NCBI RefSeq assembly: GCF_014529535.1
Contig: NW_023503375.1
Span: forward strand, 3,779,620-3,843,619
DNA length: 64,000 nucleotides
Direction: 5' to 3'
Source of the DNA: Bradysia coprophila
Lineage: Eukaryota; Arthropoda; Insecta; Diptera; Sciaridae
Below, one piece after another: positions 1 through 9,098 of the stretch. Both the position numbers and the translations under genes were made by a program. Within the stretch, counting starts at the first letter, position 1, and the number at the start of each line of letters is the position of its first letter. The notes below the pieces were generated by a model. The model was not told the DNA's origin. It did not search any database and saw nothing but the letters and a program-made list of their open reading frames with translations.

Positions 1-240
1 TGATCACTCATGCTTGAATTGCGTTGATGACACACAAAGAAATGTGTTAGTACATAACCCGTTAGAATTTGTAACCTGTGTCTAAGATGTGCAACATAAA
101 GAATAGTGCTAAAAAATTTCATTAAATTTATTTTACTCAACACAGTTTGCGTCTAGTCTAGTTGCGATAAATATGACGTTGCTCAAAGCAAGCATGAGTG
201 TCTAAATAGAAAAAATAGTATTCTATTTGACAGGTGTCAC
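1..240. repeat. MITE-C copy, degenerate
   Basis: Bases 1-33 read as the right end of MITE-C (ACTCATGCTTGAA followed by TTGCGTTG). Bases 183-240 contain the other hallmarks, AGCATGAGTG, a short ATAGTATTC stretch and TTTGACAGGTGTCA, which also occur in the copy at 37171-37331. The element may run off the left edge of the window. No coding sense was seen. Confidence 0.5.
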
Positions 241-387
241 TAAGATCACTTACGCTTACATTGTGTTGCGTTAATTTATTGTACCAAATTTTTGGCTTGT
301 TATTTGTTACTTTGTTGAGTACTTTTCTGCGAGGTAATTTGTTTATGATGTGGATTATTCTTTTAACGCCTGCCGTCTTTCACGGTA

Positions 388-545
388 ATTATCGGGTCTA
401 TTACTTCCATCAATCAAAGTATTTTTAATCTGTTGATTTCAAATCTAGTACTTAAATTTTTTTAAACATCCATTTTACTATATAAAGGACCGTATTACTC
501 AGAGCTTGTCATTATTTTTGTCGTTGTTATCGATAACAGATGAAA
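388..545 (-). repeat. MITE-B copy
   Basis: It shares, with small changes, TATCGGGTCTATTACTTCCAT, GTTGATTTCAAA, a TATATAA segment and GAGCTTGTCATTATTTTTGTCG with 5228-5378, and in the opposite orientation with 30229-30435 and 61589-61706. It sits just beyond the 3' end of the first galactosyltransferase gene. It has no coding capacity. Confidence 0.7.
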
Positions 546-612
546 AGCCGTATGTGACAGGTTATAAAAATAAGCAAATTTCACAGTCACGCAATGTACT
601 AATTCATCCATC

Positions 613-1824
613 TTATGTTGATCCAAGATTCATCGCAAATCTCATCAGTCTCACCTTGTTCCACATACAGTACATATCTCGAATAAAGTTCTCATCGTCC
701 AGTAGAACGAAGTGATAATTTAATTGATTTGTACTTAAGTCTGCGGAGCACCAATTTATTAGCTCTGTCTTTGCGTCCAAATGATATAGATGATCGAAAG
801 ATAAAATTTCCAAGCGGGCATTGCTCCCACTATCGGCAATTTCATCGTATTTTTCACGTAACACCCCCGTAACGAACACATCGTCCACCCAAAAAAATTT
901 GGTTCGGTTGCTTATGGAATAGATTTTCGACGCATCATCAGCTCTCATTAGGTACGCACTACCAGAGCAATAATCTGGGTAAGTATCGCTCGGAAAAACT
1001 TCTTTCGGGATGTACCATCTGTTTCCCATTGTTCGGTTCGGTTTAGCACCCCACATGTTTAAACAAGCATACGTTTTCCTCGCATTTATAAGCTCCATCA
1101 ATAGAACGTCGATTATTTGGAAAATGTCTGCGTAAATATCGTCGTCGGATTTTAAGATAAACTTTGCCGTAGGGCAGAATGTGCTCACCCATTTATACCT
1201 ACAAAACCAATATTGATCAAAATAACATTTTTCGGTGATACATTCGTCGTTTACCCCATGAGGTGTTTATACGTGAGATTTCTGTATGAATCGACAAAGT
1301 TTCCCATGACCATGTCGCCAAATTCTTCACTCTCGTCCCGAAGTCGTTGTTCTATGTGACTATTGGGATCAGTGGTCGGATCAATTCCAAGCAGAAAAAC
1401 TAAATGCAGCCGCCATTGCCTGAACAATTTAACTGAACCCCATGTGCTTCTAATTGCATATCTGCGATCGAAATGATGTCGTGCCGTGTGAATCAGAACG
1501 ACTATCGCCGAATGCATTACCGTGGTTTTTGAATCGAAGCACAGAGAAGCATTGTTCATAACGAATTCAAAGTTGTGCAAGTCTTGTAACGTGTCTTGTA
1601 ATTCCAATTTGTTAGTAGACGGCAGTACGTAACCTTGTGATTGTCTGATGCTATCGTGCGTCGTCTCGTGAGGAAAGGTAAACCAAAGTAAAGTAAGGCA
1701 AAGAGTTGTCTATCATTCCGGAAATTAAGTAAAAATTAAACCGTGCAATTTCCAGTTTTAATACCATCCACTTACAACGACACACCACCATTTTTTCCCT
1801 ATTATAAACGTAATGCCTCGGCAT
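613..1824 (-). CDS. Beta-1,3-galactosyltransferase (GT31), copy 1; 5' exon missing
   Basis: A Golgi type II glycosyltransferase of family GT31 (Pfam Galactosyl_T), expected to transfer galactose or N-acetylhexosamine from a UDP-sugar in beta-1,3 linkage. Exons on the minus strand are 1824-1776, 1709-1255 and 1198-613 (stop TAA at 613-615), with GT-AG introns of 66 and 56 bp. Visible motifs, in order: a hydrophobic anchor split by intron 1 (KKWWCVV then TTLCLTLLWF), RYAIRSTWG, FLLGID, the metal-binding KSDDDIYAD, WYIPKEVFPSDTYPDYCSGSAY, and FFWVDDVFVTG in place of the family's EDV motif. About 362 residues are visible, near full family length. The exon at 1824 starts in phase 2 after a pyrimidine-rich acceptor, so the exon with the start codon lies further upstream and was not found. 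The acceptor substrate cannot be read from sequence. A close paralogue lies at 9099-10310. Confidence 0.88.
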
Positions 1825-2032
1825 CTATAATTTCAAACAGAAAAGAAAAAATGCATTGAAAGGAACGCTTACAATTAAATAGCCTGGAATGAGCTTGTTG
1901 ATCTCATTAGAGTCTTGAGTGGCTTGGGAGGGTTTGCTCAGACTGAGATTGATCTGTCCAACGCACTTCGTTGACCTGTCACATTTTTGGTTTTATGAGA
2001 CCTCACTATCAACCTTTTTACGCTTATGCTTA

Positions 2033-2485
2033 TGTGGTAAGACGCATGTTAATAGTGACGAAGTAAAAGATTTCGAATCATCAATGCCTTGAAAATTGCT
2101 AGATCAAAAGAAATAATAAAAGCAATGCTTCTACACTCCTAAATATGCTTGCCGTATGTGAAAAGTTAATTAGAGTTCTTCTAAAATTGTATGTGCGGTC
2201 CTGGTTCAAAGATTATTATTATACACACGGTACAAGATAGCGCGTCACTGTAGAAGCATGAGTAACACAATGAGATGTGAGTTACGCGTTAATTACCTCA
2301 AGAATACTTGGATAATTCGAGACTTACGCTTCTACATTGACTTGTACCGTGTGCATAATAATAATCTTGGAACCAGGACCGGACATACAACTTTAGAATA
2401 ACTCTGTTTAACCTTTCACATTTGGCATATTTAGGAGTGTATAAGAAATCTTCTACTTCGTCACTATAACATGCGTCTTACCGCA
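2033..2485. repeat. TIR element (MITE), about 450 bp
   Basis: The ends are inverted copies of TGYGGTAAGACGCATGTTA. The arms continue inward through GTGACGAAGTA, CACTCCTAAATATG, GGTCCTGGTTC and ACACGGTACAAG and their complements. The left arm carries roughly 70 extra bases. It lies upstream of galactosyltransferase copy 1 and has no open frame. Confidence 0.75.
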
Positions 2486-2735
2486 GCACTGTTCCTAGCA
2501 TGAACATTAAATCGACAAGTGTGAAACTTGGAGCCTTTAGTGATAAGAGCTGCCACTTAGGATTGTTTGTATTGTATGTTTTAACTCATACCACAAAAAC
2601 AAGTCTTCTATCTGTACAAAAAAAGCGCAGTGCATACTGTGATCTCATCAGTCTTCTAATCATCTTCTAAACTCATGCTTGAAGCATTGCTATAGTCTCG
2701 TGTTCTCACTGTCAATCGATTTTTTAGGTTGTTCC

Positions 2736-2944
2736 AATGACATAGTAAGTATAGACTGGCCCTTCATAGAAATTTTACTGAAACAAAAGTTCACTGAACG
2801 ACATATCTGTACAAATGTATAGATAAAGTTTCACTAACACATACATATTTATGGATCTCACACATACTGTTATATGTGAACTTTTGCTTCACTTTTCCTA
2901 TCAAAAACGTACCAGGAGGGCCAGTCTATACTTTCTATGTCATT
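2736..2944. repeat. TIR element (MITE), about 210 bp
   Basis: AATGACATAGTAAGTATAGA at the left end is matched by its near-complement (TCTATACTTTCTATGTCATT) at the right end, and GTGAACTTTTG-type sequence is paired further in. It is a short non-coding palindromic insertion. Confidence 0.75.
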
Positions 2945-3031
2945 GTGTCATTCTATGTTCTCCTCAGAATTCATTAAATTATTTTCGACAACAACTGAAA
3001 ATAATCTGTTTACTTTTGTATGTTCGTTAAA

Positions 3032-3313
3032 ACTAAATAGCCTCAATACGAACAACACACACTCTACGGATAATAGTGGCAGAGTCAAAATGACCAAAAA
3101 TTATATCGGCTAAATTTGAAGTTTTTGGACAAAATGATGTATGGACGATTTGTTCAGTATCAAAAATAAGGGGCACCTTCCATACATCACTTTTCGATTG
3201 GACTGTGGGAACCACCCGGAACCACCTGGAACCACTTGCAAAAATCAAGCAAAATTTCGACTCTGCCGCTATTATCCGTAGAGTGTGTGTTGTTTGTATT
3301 GAGGCTATTTAGT
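3032..3313. repeat. TIR element (MITE), about 280 bp, possible TAAA target duplication
   Basis: Terminal inverted repeats of about 45 bp start ACTAAATAGCCTCAATACGAA and run through ACTCTACGGATAATAG and CAGAGTC. TAAA directly flanks both ends (3028-3031 and 3314-3317), a plausible 4-bp target duplication. A 71-codon minus-strand frame inside lies in the arms and is not a gene. Confidence 0.75.
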
Positions 3314-3449
3314 TAAAACTAGAACCACCAAATAAATTTCCTTTCGTATTTCGTATTTCCTTTTGATTATGTTCTTGTTATTTGTAATTTCTTTTTTAAT
3401 GTTAATTCTGTTATTGGCTGTAACAGGCTGTTGAATTGATTCAATAAAT

Positions 3450-4281
3450 AAATAAATAAATTCTTTATTAAATACTAATTACGCCTTAAGCAATGCACTT
3501 CAAGCATGAGTGGTGCTCTAAAAAAAGAGTACAGAAATTCGACAGTGTATCATACAAGCGTAAAAACATTTACATGTAGCTGATCACTATGACCACTCAT
3601 GCTTGAAGTGCGTTGCTTAAAGGCAAATGACTATACCGAAATCGAATGTCAGCCATTGCACAGTGATGACGGAAGAGAATCTATAATGATTAGGGCACGA
3701 TTGGTAACTCAAAACGCTTCGTCTAAAAGATTGAATTTCGCACCGAATTTCATTTATGAAACGTCTTAGCAATAATTATACGTGGTGGCTAAAAGCCAAT
3801 GAGACTCTACCGTGATACCTTATTTAATCGAACCGCAAACTGAAAGTGATCGACATTTTGAATAGTATTGGCTGGAACTATGCTTTTTATTTCCGATCAG
3901 TTTAATCTTGTCAATCAGTACACGCAATTAAAATGAAAAACATAAATTCTATCATTGCGTTGATAAGGAAAGGCAAGCTTTGATGTAGAAGTATCCGATG
4001 AATTGTGTAATAGTAATAGTTAGACCGTCACGAACGTTTGCATGGATGTGCCTACAAAAGCATAGAAAGTAGCGCGCGGATTCGTTACGCAAAAATGGAA
4101 TGGAAAAATGGAAAAAGGAAGCAAACAACCAAATACATCGCAAAAATTGAAACAAAAGGCGAAATTTTGTTTTCTTTGATGATTCCCATAGAAATGTGTA
4201 GTATCCTGGAAGTATTGTACAAGATAATAAATAAAAAAAAGTGTTTACGGTAGTGAAATGGAACTGCCTGTATTTGTTGAT
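3450..4281. other. Duplicated flank of the galactosyltransferase unit
   Basis: Bases 3450-3490 plus 3616-4040 match 11805-12250: both contain TACCGAAATCGAATGTCAGC, GATGACGGAAGAGAATCTAT and GGCACGATTGGTAACTCAAA in the same order. Bases about 4180-4281 match 9001-9090, the segment immediately 3' of galactosyltransferase copy 2 (shared GTATTGTACAAGATA, TTTACGGTAGTG, CTGTATTT). The match stops where the next gene copy would start. This is the footprint of a tandem duplication. The 71-aa frame at 4038-4253 is incidental. Confidence 0.7.
3491..3615. repeat. MITE-C copy inserted in a duplicated flank
   Basis: CAATGCACTTCAAGCATGAG at the left is matched by its near-complement (CTCATGCTTGAAGTGCGTTG) at the right. 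CTTAA-containing sequence flanks both sides. The paralogous segment at 11824-11840 has the uninterrupted site (GTCTTAAGGCAAATGA), so this insertion happened after the duplication. Confidence 0.85.
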
Positions 4282-4399
4282 AGCCTGCTATACTACACTC
4301 ACAGTAAGCGTTCGCACCTTGTTGAAACTTCTGACCTGGTTCTATGATGTGCTACGCAAAGGACAGTGACGTACGACATTACATTTCATTTATTATTTA

Positions 4400-4609
4400 C
4401 ACGGCAGAGTAAAACAAACCAGGCAGGAGCGGTTCATTTTTGAAACGTCAAATAAGGGACCTAATACACTACTAATACACTATATGAAAATGAACTCAAA
4501 TGAGCACTGACATAAATTGAAAATTTTTATTCGCAAAACACCAAGGCTATATATAACAGCTCCTTAGTCAAAACAAGCTCGCCTGCCTGGTTTTCTCTAC
4601 TCTCCCGTG
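4400..4609. repeat. MITE-A copy 1
   Basis: Ends CACGGCAGAGTAAAACAAAC and a diverged complement ending CCCGTG. Interior landmarks shared by the family are AATAAGGGACCTAATACAC, CTGACATAAATTGAAAA and a CGCAAAA segment. Flanking octamers ATTATTTA and ATTATTCT agree at 6 of 8 positions. Confidence 0.85.
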
Positions 4610-4892
4610 ATTATTCTATCTTTTTCTTGTTCCAATAAGAATTTCCTGTTCCAACATTTCTCTAGTTATTTTTCCCTCAGCAAAATAAGTTTTCAAAAAA
4701 GGTTTTCGTAGGGTTTTTTGTAACCAATTCCATTTATAGAACATGAGTTCCTGATGTCAAACGAATTGTTAACCAACTCAATAAACTTCGCCAATTTCTT
4801 TGCATTTTCATCAGAGGGAAATCGTTTTAAGAGAACTAGAGCTACTGAATGTCAGACCAGCTCTGATGCCATTGAAAATGTTGGTATTCGAG

Positions 4893-4975
4893 CAACGCAC
4901 TTCAAGCAAAAGTGCTATTAATGACAGCTGCCAAATAGAGTACTACTTTATTTGAAAAAAGGGTCCGAATTTTTT
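4893..4975. repeat. MITE-C fragment
   Basis: CAACGCACTTCAAGCAAAAGTGC is followed by ACAGCTGCCAAATAGAGTACT, resembling the left part of the family. The right end is not recognisable. Confidence 0.5.
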
Positions 4976-5003
4976 CGGTAAGTCTATAAAAATTGGTTGC
5001 AAC

Positions 5004-5185
5004 CACGACAGAGTAAAGTTAATCAGGCAGGAGCGCTGATTTGGCTAGGGACCTGAATAATATATATTTTTTGCGAACAAATTTTTCAATTTATGTCAGT
5101 GTTCATTTTCGTCCAGTGTATTAGGTCCCATATTTGACGTTTCGAAAATGAACCTCTCCTGCCTGGTTTATTTTACTCTGCCGTG
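5004..5185. repeat. MITE-A copy 2, perfect 8-bp target duplication
   Basis: Starts CACGACAGAGTAAAGTTAA and ends with the complement TTTTACTCTGCCGTG. It is flanked by the identical octamer GTTGCAAC at 4996-5003 and 5186-5193. An 8-bp duplication is typical of hAT-type and P-type transposases. Confidence 0.9.
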
Positions 5186-5227
5186 GTTGCAACCAGTAAC
5201 GGACGGCAAGCATATGATCAGTATTAT

Positions 5228-5378
5228 TATCGGGTCTATTACTTCCATCGATCAAAATATTTGAAATCAGTTGATTTCAAAACTTTTACTTCAATTTTAA
5301 CATGAATTTTGCTATATAACTGGCATTTAACATAGAGCTTGTCATTATTTTTGTCGTCTTTATCGATTATCGATTTTT
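5228..5378 (-). repeat. MITE-B copy
   Basis: Shares TATCGGGTCTATTACTTCCAT, GTTGATTTCAAA and GAGCTTGTCATTATTTTTGTCG with 388-545. A 62-codon minus frame across it is incidental. Confidence 0.7.
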
Positions 5379-5777
5379 GTTTTAATTTCACTTTATTATC
5401 ATCCCTTTTTTGAAGTGTGGAACACAATCAGTAATTCAGATGATGTATGGGACAGGATAGATAATTGGCCTCTATAAACCATAACCGTTTGCATCTGTTT
5501 ATTTCGACCCATTATTCAACTTATGAAGGCGGGTGACACTCAAATTTCTCGAGTTCAGTGTATTGATGAATTGAATAATTTCAGATCAAGTGTCGCCTTG
5601 CGGTGAAAAGTATTCTCAGTGAAAAGTTGAAATGCGCAGAATGTGAAAAGATCTTGTCCCTTGATCTCTCGAGCATTGAATATAATACGTTACTTTTCAT
5701 GCAATGTAATTTTAATGGTTTTCATTGGTTAAATGTTATTGGATAACGGATATTTATATTATTCATCATACTCCCAT

Positions 5778-6396
5778 TTATACGCTGCAAGGTCCGCCAC
5801 ATGCATAACAATGACCTGTTGAAGAATTAATACAGTGAAGAGAAAACGAATTCTTTCTTTCTAAATTCTTTAAAGTTACCGCATTCGTCTTTCGATGTAC
5901 AACTAATATATTTATAGCTTTGCGAAAATGTTTTCGTTTGCCAGCACCATTCAGGGCCATCTCCATCGAAAACTATCAAAAGTTGAGACGATAATTGACT
6001 AATTTAGATTTTTTTCTTTTTTAAATTTTAATCTACCCAGCACTCCAATGCCACCTCTGCAATTTGACCAACAACGACCTCTCAGACAGCCATATGTCCA
6101 TCCACAGTTGTCATTTAGGCTTGCAGCAGTTTCTTTGGCTGTGGCTTTTTCCTCTGCTTCGAGCTGCATATCTGCGATGTCATTCCATCCTGTAGGAACT
6201 GCCTTGGCCCTGGTTGTGGTATCTTCGACTGCTTTGAGTTGGATATATCTGCGATGTCATTCTGTCCTTCGGGAACTGCCTTGGTTTTGATGTCTTCAAC
6301 TCCATTGATTTTGATATCTGCCCTTCCGGCGGTTACTTTTAATGCAAAACTACAAATTATGCATGAAATCAACAGAAACTGTAATTTAAGTAACAT
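5778..6396 (-). pseudogene. Small secreted cysteine-rich peptide locus with a 2-bp frameshift
   Basis: A minus-strand frame opens with ATG at 6396-6394. A signal-peptide-like start (MLLKLQFLLISCIICSFALK, cleavage likely near residue 23) is followed by a polar spacer with a repeat. The uninterrupted frame stops at 6115 (93 codons). From about 6242 down to 5999 another frame reads better: it carries the second repeat and a segment with four Cys, a W-T-Y-G-C pattern and C-W-S-N-C. The two repeats are 77 bp apart (6251 against 6174), 75+2, and an extra AT sits in the (AT)3 run at 6243-6248. A possible intron (6054-5816, GT-AG) leads to a last exon 5815-5778 with three more Cys and a TAA stop. The family is unrecognised. 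It could be a pseudogene, a polymorphism or an assembly error; the role is unknown. Confidence 0.5.
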
Positions 6397-6442
6397 CGTG
6401 CTGTTTCAAAATTTGGTTTGAAATGTTCTATCCAATCGGTTG

Positions 6443-6452
6443 CTTTTATATA
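6443..6452 (-). promoter_or_regulatory. TATA box of the cysteine-rich peptide locus
   Basis: TATATAAAAG on the minus strand lies about 47-56 bp before the ATG at 6396. A start of transcription some 30 bp downstream, near 6415, would give a short 5' leader. This supports a genuine gene rather than a chance frame. Confidence 0.55.
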
Positions 6453-6679
6453 CAGTAATTATGCTATAAATCGAATTGAATGACATTTTGTTTATCGAAT
6501 TATGTTGACAATGAAATGTTTGGAAAAACTACATTTTGAATTTATATTCAATTGAATTTATTATTCATGTGTACACTGAGAAAAATTGAAAGTGAAAGTT
6601 GTGTCCTTCTGAAAACTGTACGTTGAAAGCTTTAAAATTCTTGTCATTTTGTAATTTGAAATTTTTGTCATTTTACCAA

Positions 6680-7585
6680 TGTTCTGAGTTCGGTTCCTCC
6701 ATCACAATATGTTTTGTTAGTGCCTAGATTCAGACTCACTTGCTGATTTTGCTGATTAAAATGTACGATCCGCTGACCTTTAAGCCTCACATTAGCGTTA
6801 AAGTTGCGAAGGCATATTCTATACTGGGTTTCGTGAAGAGAATATGTGGTGATTTCAAGGAAGTGAAATGTTTGACGAGTCTCTATAATGCGCATGTCAG
6901 GTCTCATCTTGAATATGCTTCCGTGGTCTGGTCCCCTTCTGGTGTTGAGCTCAGCGACACCCTTGAGTCTGTACAGAAGAGGTTTGTTTCGTATGATCTA
7001 AGGCACTCGGTAAGGAGAAATCGGAACTATGAGCTTCCCCCGTATGACGAGCGTCGGAGGGTTTTGTGTCTTGATCGGCTGTCCGATTTTTCTTGTATGA
7101 TGTGCTGAAGGCCAGAGTGAACTCGCCGAAGTTGACTACAATATTTGATTCATATCGTCATATGCCCGACCACCCTTACGGTTTGCATCACTTTAATGTT
7201 TTTCGTCATCCTAGCCATAGAACGAACGCTTTATGGCTATCATGAGCCGATTGCTGAGGCATGTAGAGAATTTGAAAGATTTATAGACGTTTTTAGAACC
7301 AGTGATTCTCGTGAGATTTTTCGTTCCAGGGTGAAGTCCTCCTCTCGATGAAGGATCGTTACTGGCTATTCTTGTCGTTGCAGCAACTCATGACACGCAA
7401 TTCATTTGTTCATAGGGTGAATTGCAATTTTGACGGGTCGACTGGGTTGCTTCCACTTCCGGTTTGCTTCTTCGTGCTACATCACAGTTAATCGATGTTG
7501 GCACCGTAATGATTTTATCAGTCTGATTACTTGGTTTTGTAATCTTTTGATAAATGAAATGTTTCAAATCAAATCAAATCAATAG
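6680..7585 (+). mobile_element. 5'-truncated non-LTR retrotransposon, decayed
   Basis: The frame at 6740-7108 is the C-terminal part of a non-LTR reverse transcriptase (thumb and following region): LTFKPHISVKVAKAYSILGF, then SLYNAHVRSHLEYASVVWSP, then LESVQKRFVSYDLRH and LPPYDERRRVLCL. After 7108 the homologous sequence continues only through stops and frameshifts to about 7350. The element ends with a short A/C/T-rich tandem tail (TCAAATCAAATCAAATCAA) at 7565-7582, typical of target-primed insertions. No catalytic palm region is present, so the copy is dead. Confidence 0.85.
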
Positions 7586-8587
7586 TTCATAGTTGAGAGA
7601 GAATGTTTTAGCGGAGATGTTAACTAGACAAGCGTCACGACTTGACTGATTAAAATTTATGATCCTCTACTCTTCATATTATGTGATTTCACAATTTTAC
7701 CATCAATTTCGAATAGCAATTACAATCAACTACGAAATGTGTGGAAATATTCCGAAAAATGTAGTTTAGGAACGTGCGAGTCTATTGATAACACGCCGCG
7801 TCAATCACCTCTAGTTTTTTTTTTGATAACCATTGTATTAAAAAGAATAGCCAACTTTGACGTCTATTTGAGTGACATCAAAGTCAGTTTCGTTGCTTGA
7901 GAGTGCTTTGATTTTACTCAAAATGTCATCCTTTAATTTAACCTTTTTCCACATCCTCAGCTTGCAGCCATCTATTTCTTGTAACAACTTTTAATTTTTT
8001 CTTGACCTTTATTTCCTGAAACCCAAATTTTTCCTTCTATAAACTAATTCTAAGGGAAGCTAACCCCTTAACATTCGTTCGAGTGCGAATGGTCTAAGAA
8101 CTAGCACGCGGCAACGAATAGCACTTACCGTAATTTTAAACGTGATAAAGAACGTTGTTAAAAAAATAAATAAAATTAAAGTCTAAAAAATATATAAAAA
8201 AATCGATCTAAATGCAAATTAAAATTTCTAGAAATTTACACATGATAGTGGCCGCCGTCGACGCAGCAGACATTCAATTTTGAATACAAATTAATGAAAT
8301 GTATAGTTTCTAAGATTTCTGAAGGAAATGAGCCCATCGGAAAGTTTTGGTTGGAAATCTATTAATTTATTGCCAACTGTGTCACTTAATCGATGGTTTT
8401 AGTTGATGCTACTATCGTTGGGACTGAATTTTGGATTCATTCGTCTTAATCATTCCACATCGTTTGTTGTAGCTCCTTAGAATTGTAACGCTACGCAATG
8501 CGATTAGTTTAAGAAATGGTTTTTGGAAATAAATGAATTTGAAAATTGAAATTGAAATCGTTTTCCATATGACAGCATACATGTGTC
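7586..8587. other. AT-rich intergenic sequence
   Basis: About 1 kb with no recognised gene or repeat. The short overlapping frames near 8412-8736 have no family features. Confidence 0.5.
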
Positions 8588-8733
8588 GGTATAGGTTTGT
8601 TCCAAGGCCATATGAATTGTCAAATTTCATCCATATAACCATAACCTCAATAATACCTCTGTGTAAATCGCGTAGGCGACGTTGGTCGATTTGTCAAAGT
8701 TCGTGTTTACAGTTACTTGGAACAAACCTATAC
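8588..8733. repeat. MITE-E copy
   Basis: GGTATAGGTTTGTTCCAAG at the left end and its complement CTTGGAACAAACCTATAC at the right. The same ends occur at 58531-58698, and one end at 61156-61265. Confidence 0.75.
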
Positions 8734-8909
8734 TGACAAAAAATAGTTGGAATTCTTATCTGTAGCAGGTAACTTTGTCTCCAGGCAATCTAGAATAGCT
8801 ACTACAGCTGTAGCGCCTCATACAAAAAATACAGCTGTTGCAGCTATTTTAGATTACCTGGAGACAAAGTTACCTGCTACAGGTAAGAATTTCAACTCTT
8901 TTTTGTCAG
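8733..8909. repeat. Near-perfect palindromic element, 177 bp
   Basis: The arms run CTGACAAAAAA, AATTCTTAYCTGTAGCAGG, TAACTTTGTCTCCAGG, AATAGCT and ACAGCTGTA with their complements, and a central loop of only about 20 bp. TA flanks each side. It abuts, or is inserted at, the right end of the MITE-E copy. The plus frame 8747-9172 reads through this hairpin and into the 3' end of the antisense galactosyltransferase and is not a gene. Confidence 0.85.
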
Positions 8910-9098
8910 TATATGGCAGAACACATGTTCCACACATTTGCAGAAAGTTATGCGTGGACGTACATGGAGGTCTCAAAGTAATAGTGGCTATGAACGAAGA
9001 TTACTTCCTGGTAGTATTGTACAAGATACTAAATGATTTAAGTATTTACGGTAGTGCGGTAGAACTTCCTGTATTTATTCATCCATCTTACTTTGATT

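Noticed and set aside
1776-1860. ATG at 1823 (MPRHYVYN...) as the start of galactosyltransferase copy 1
   Set aside because: It is conserved in copy 2, but that frame cannot join the downstream exon without a stop. The frame giving KKWWCVV joins in phase and continues the membrane anchor.
3033-3248. 71-codon minus frame with RWFRVVP-like start
   Set aside because: It lies within the arms and centre of a 280-bp TIR element and has no domain.
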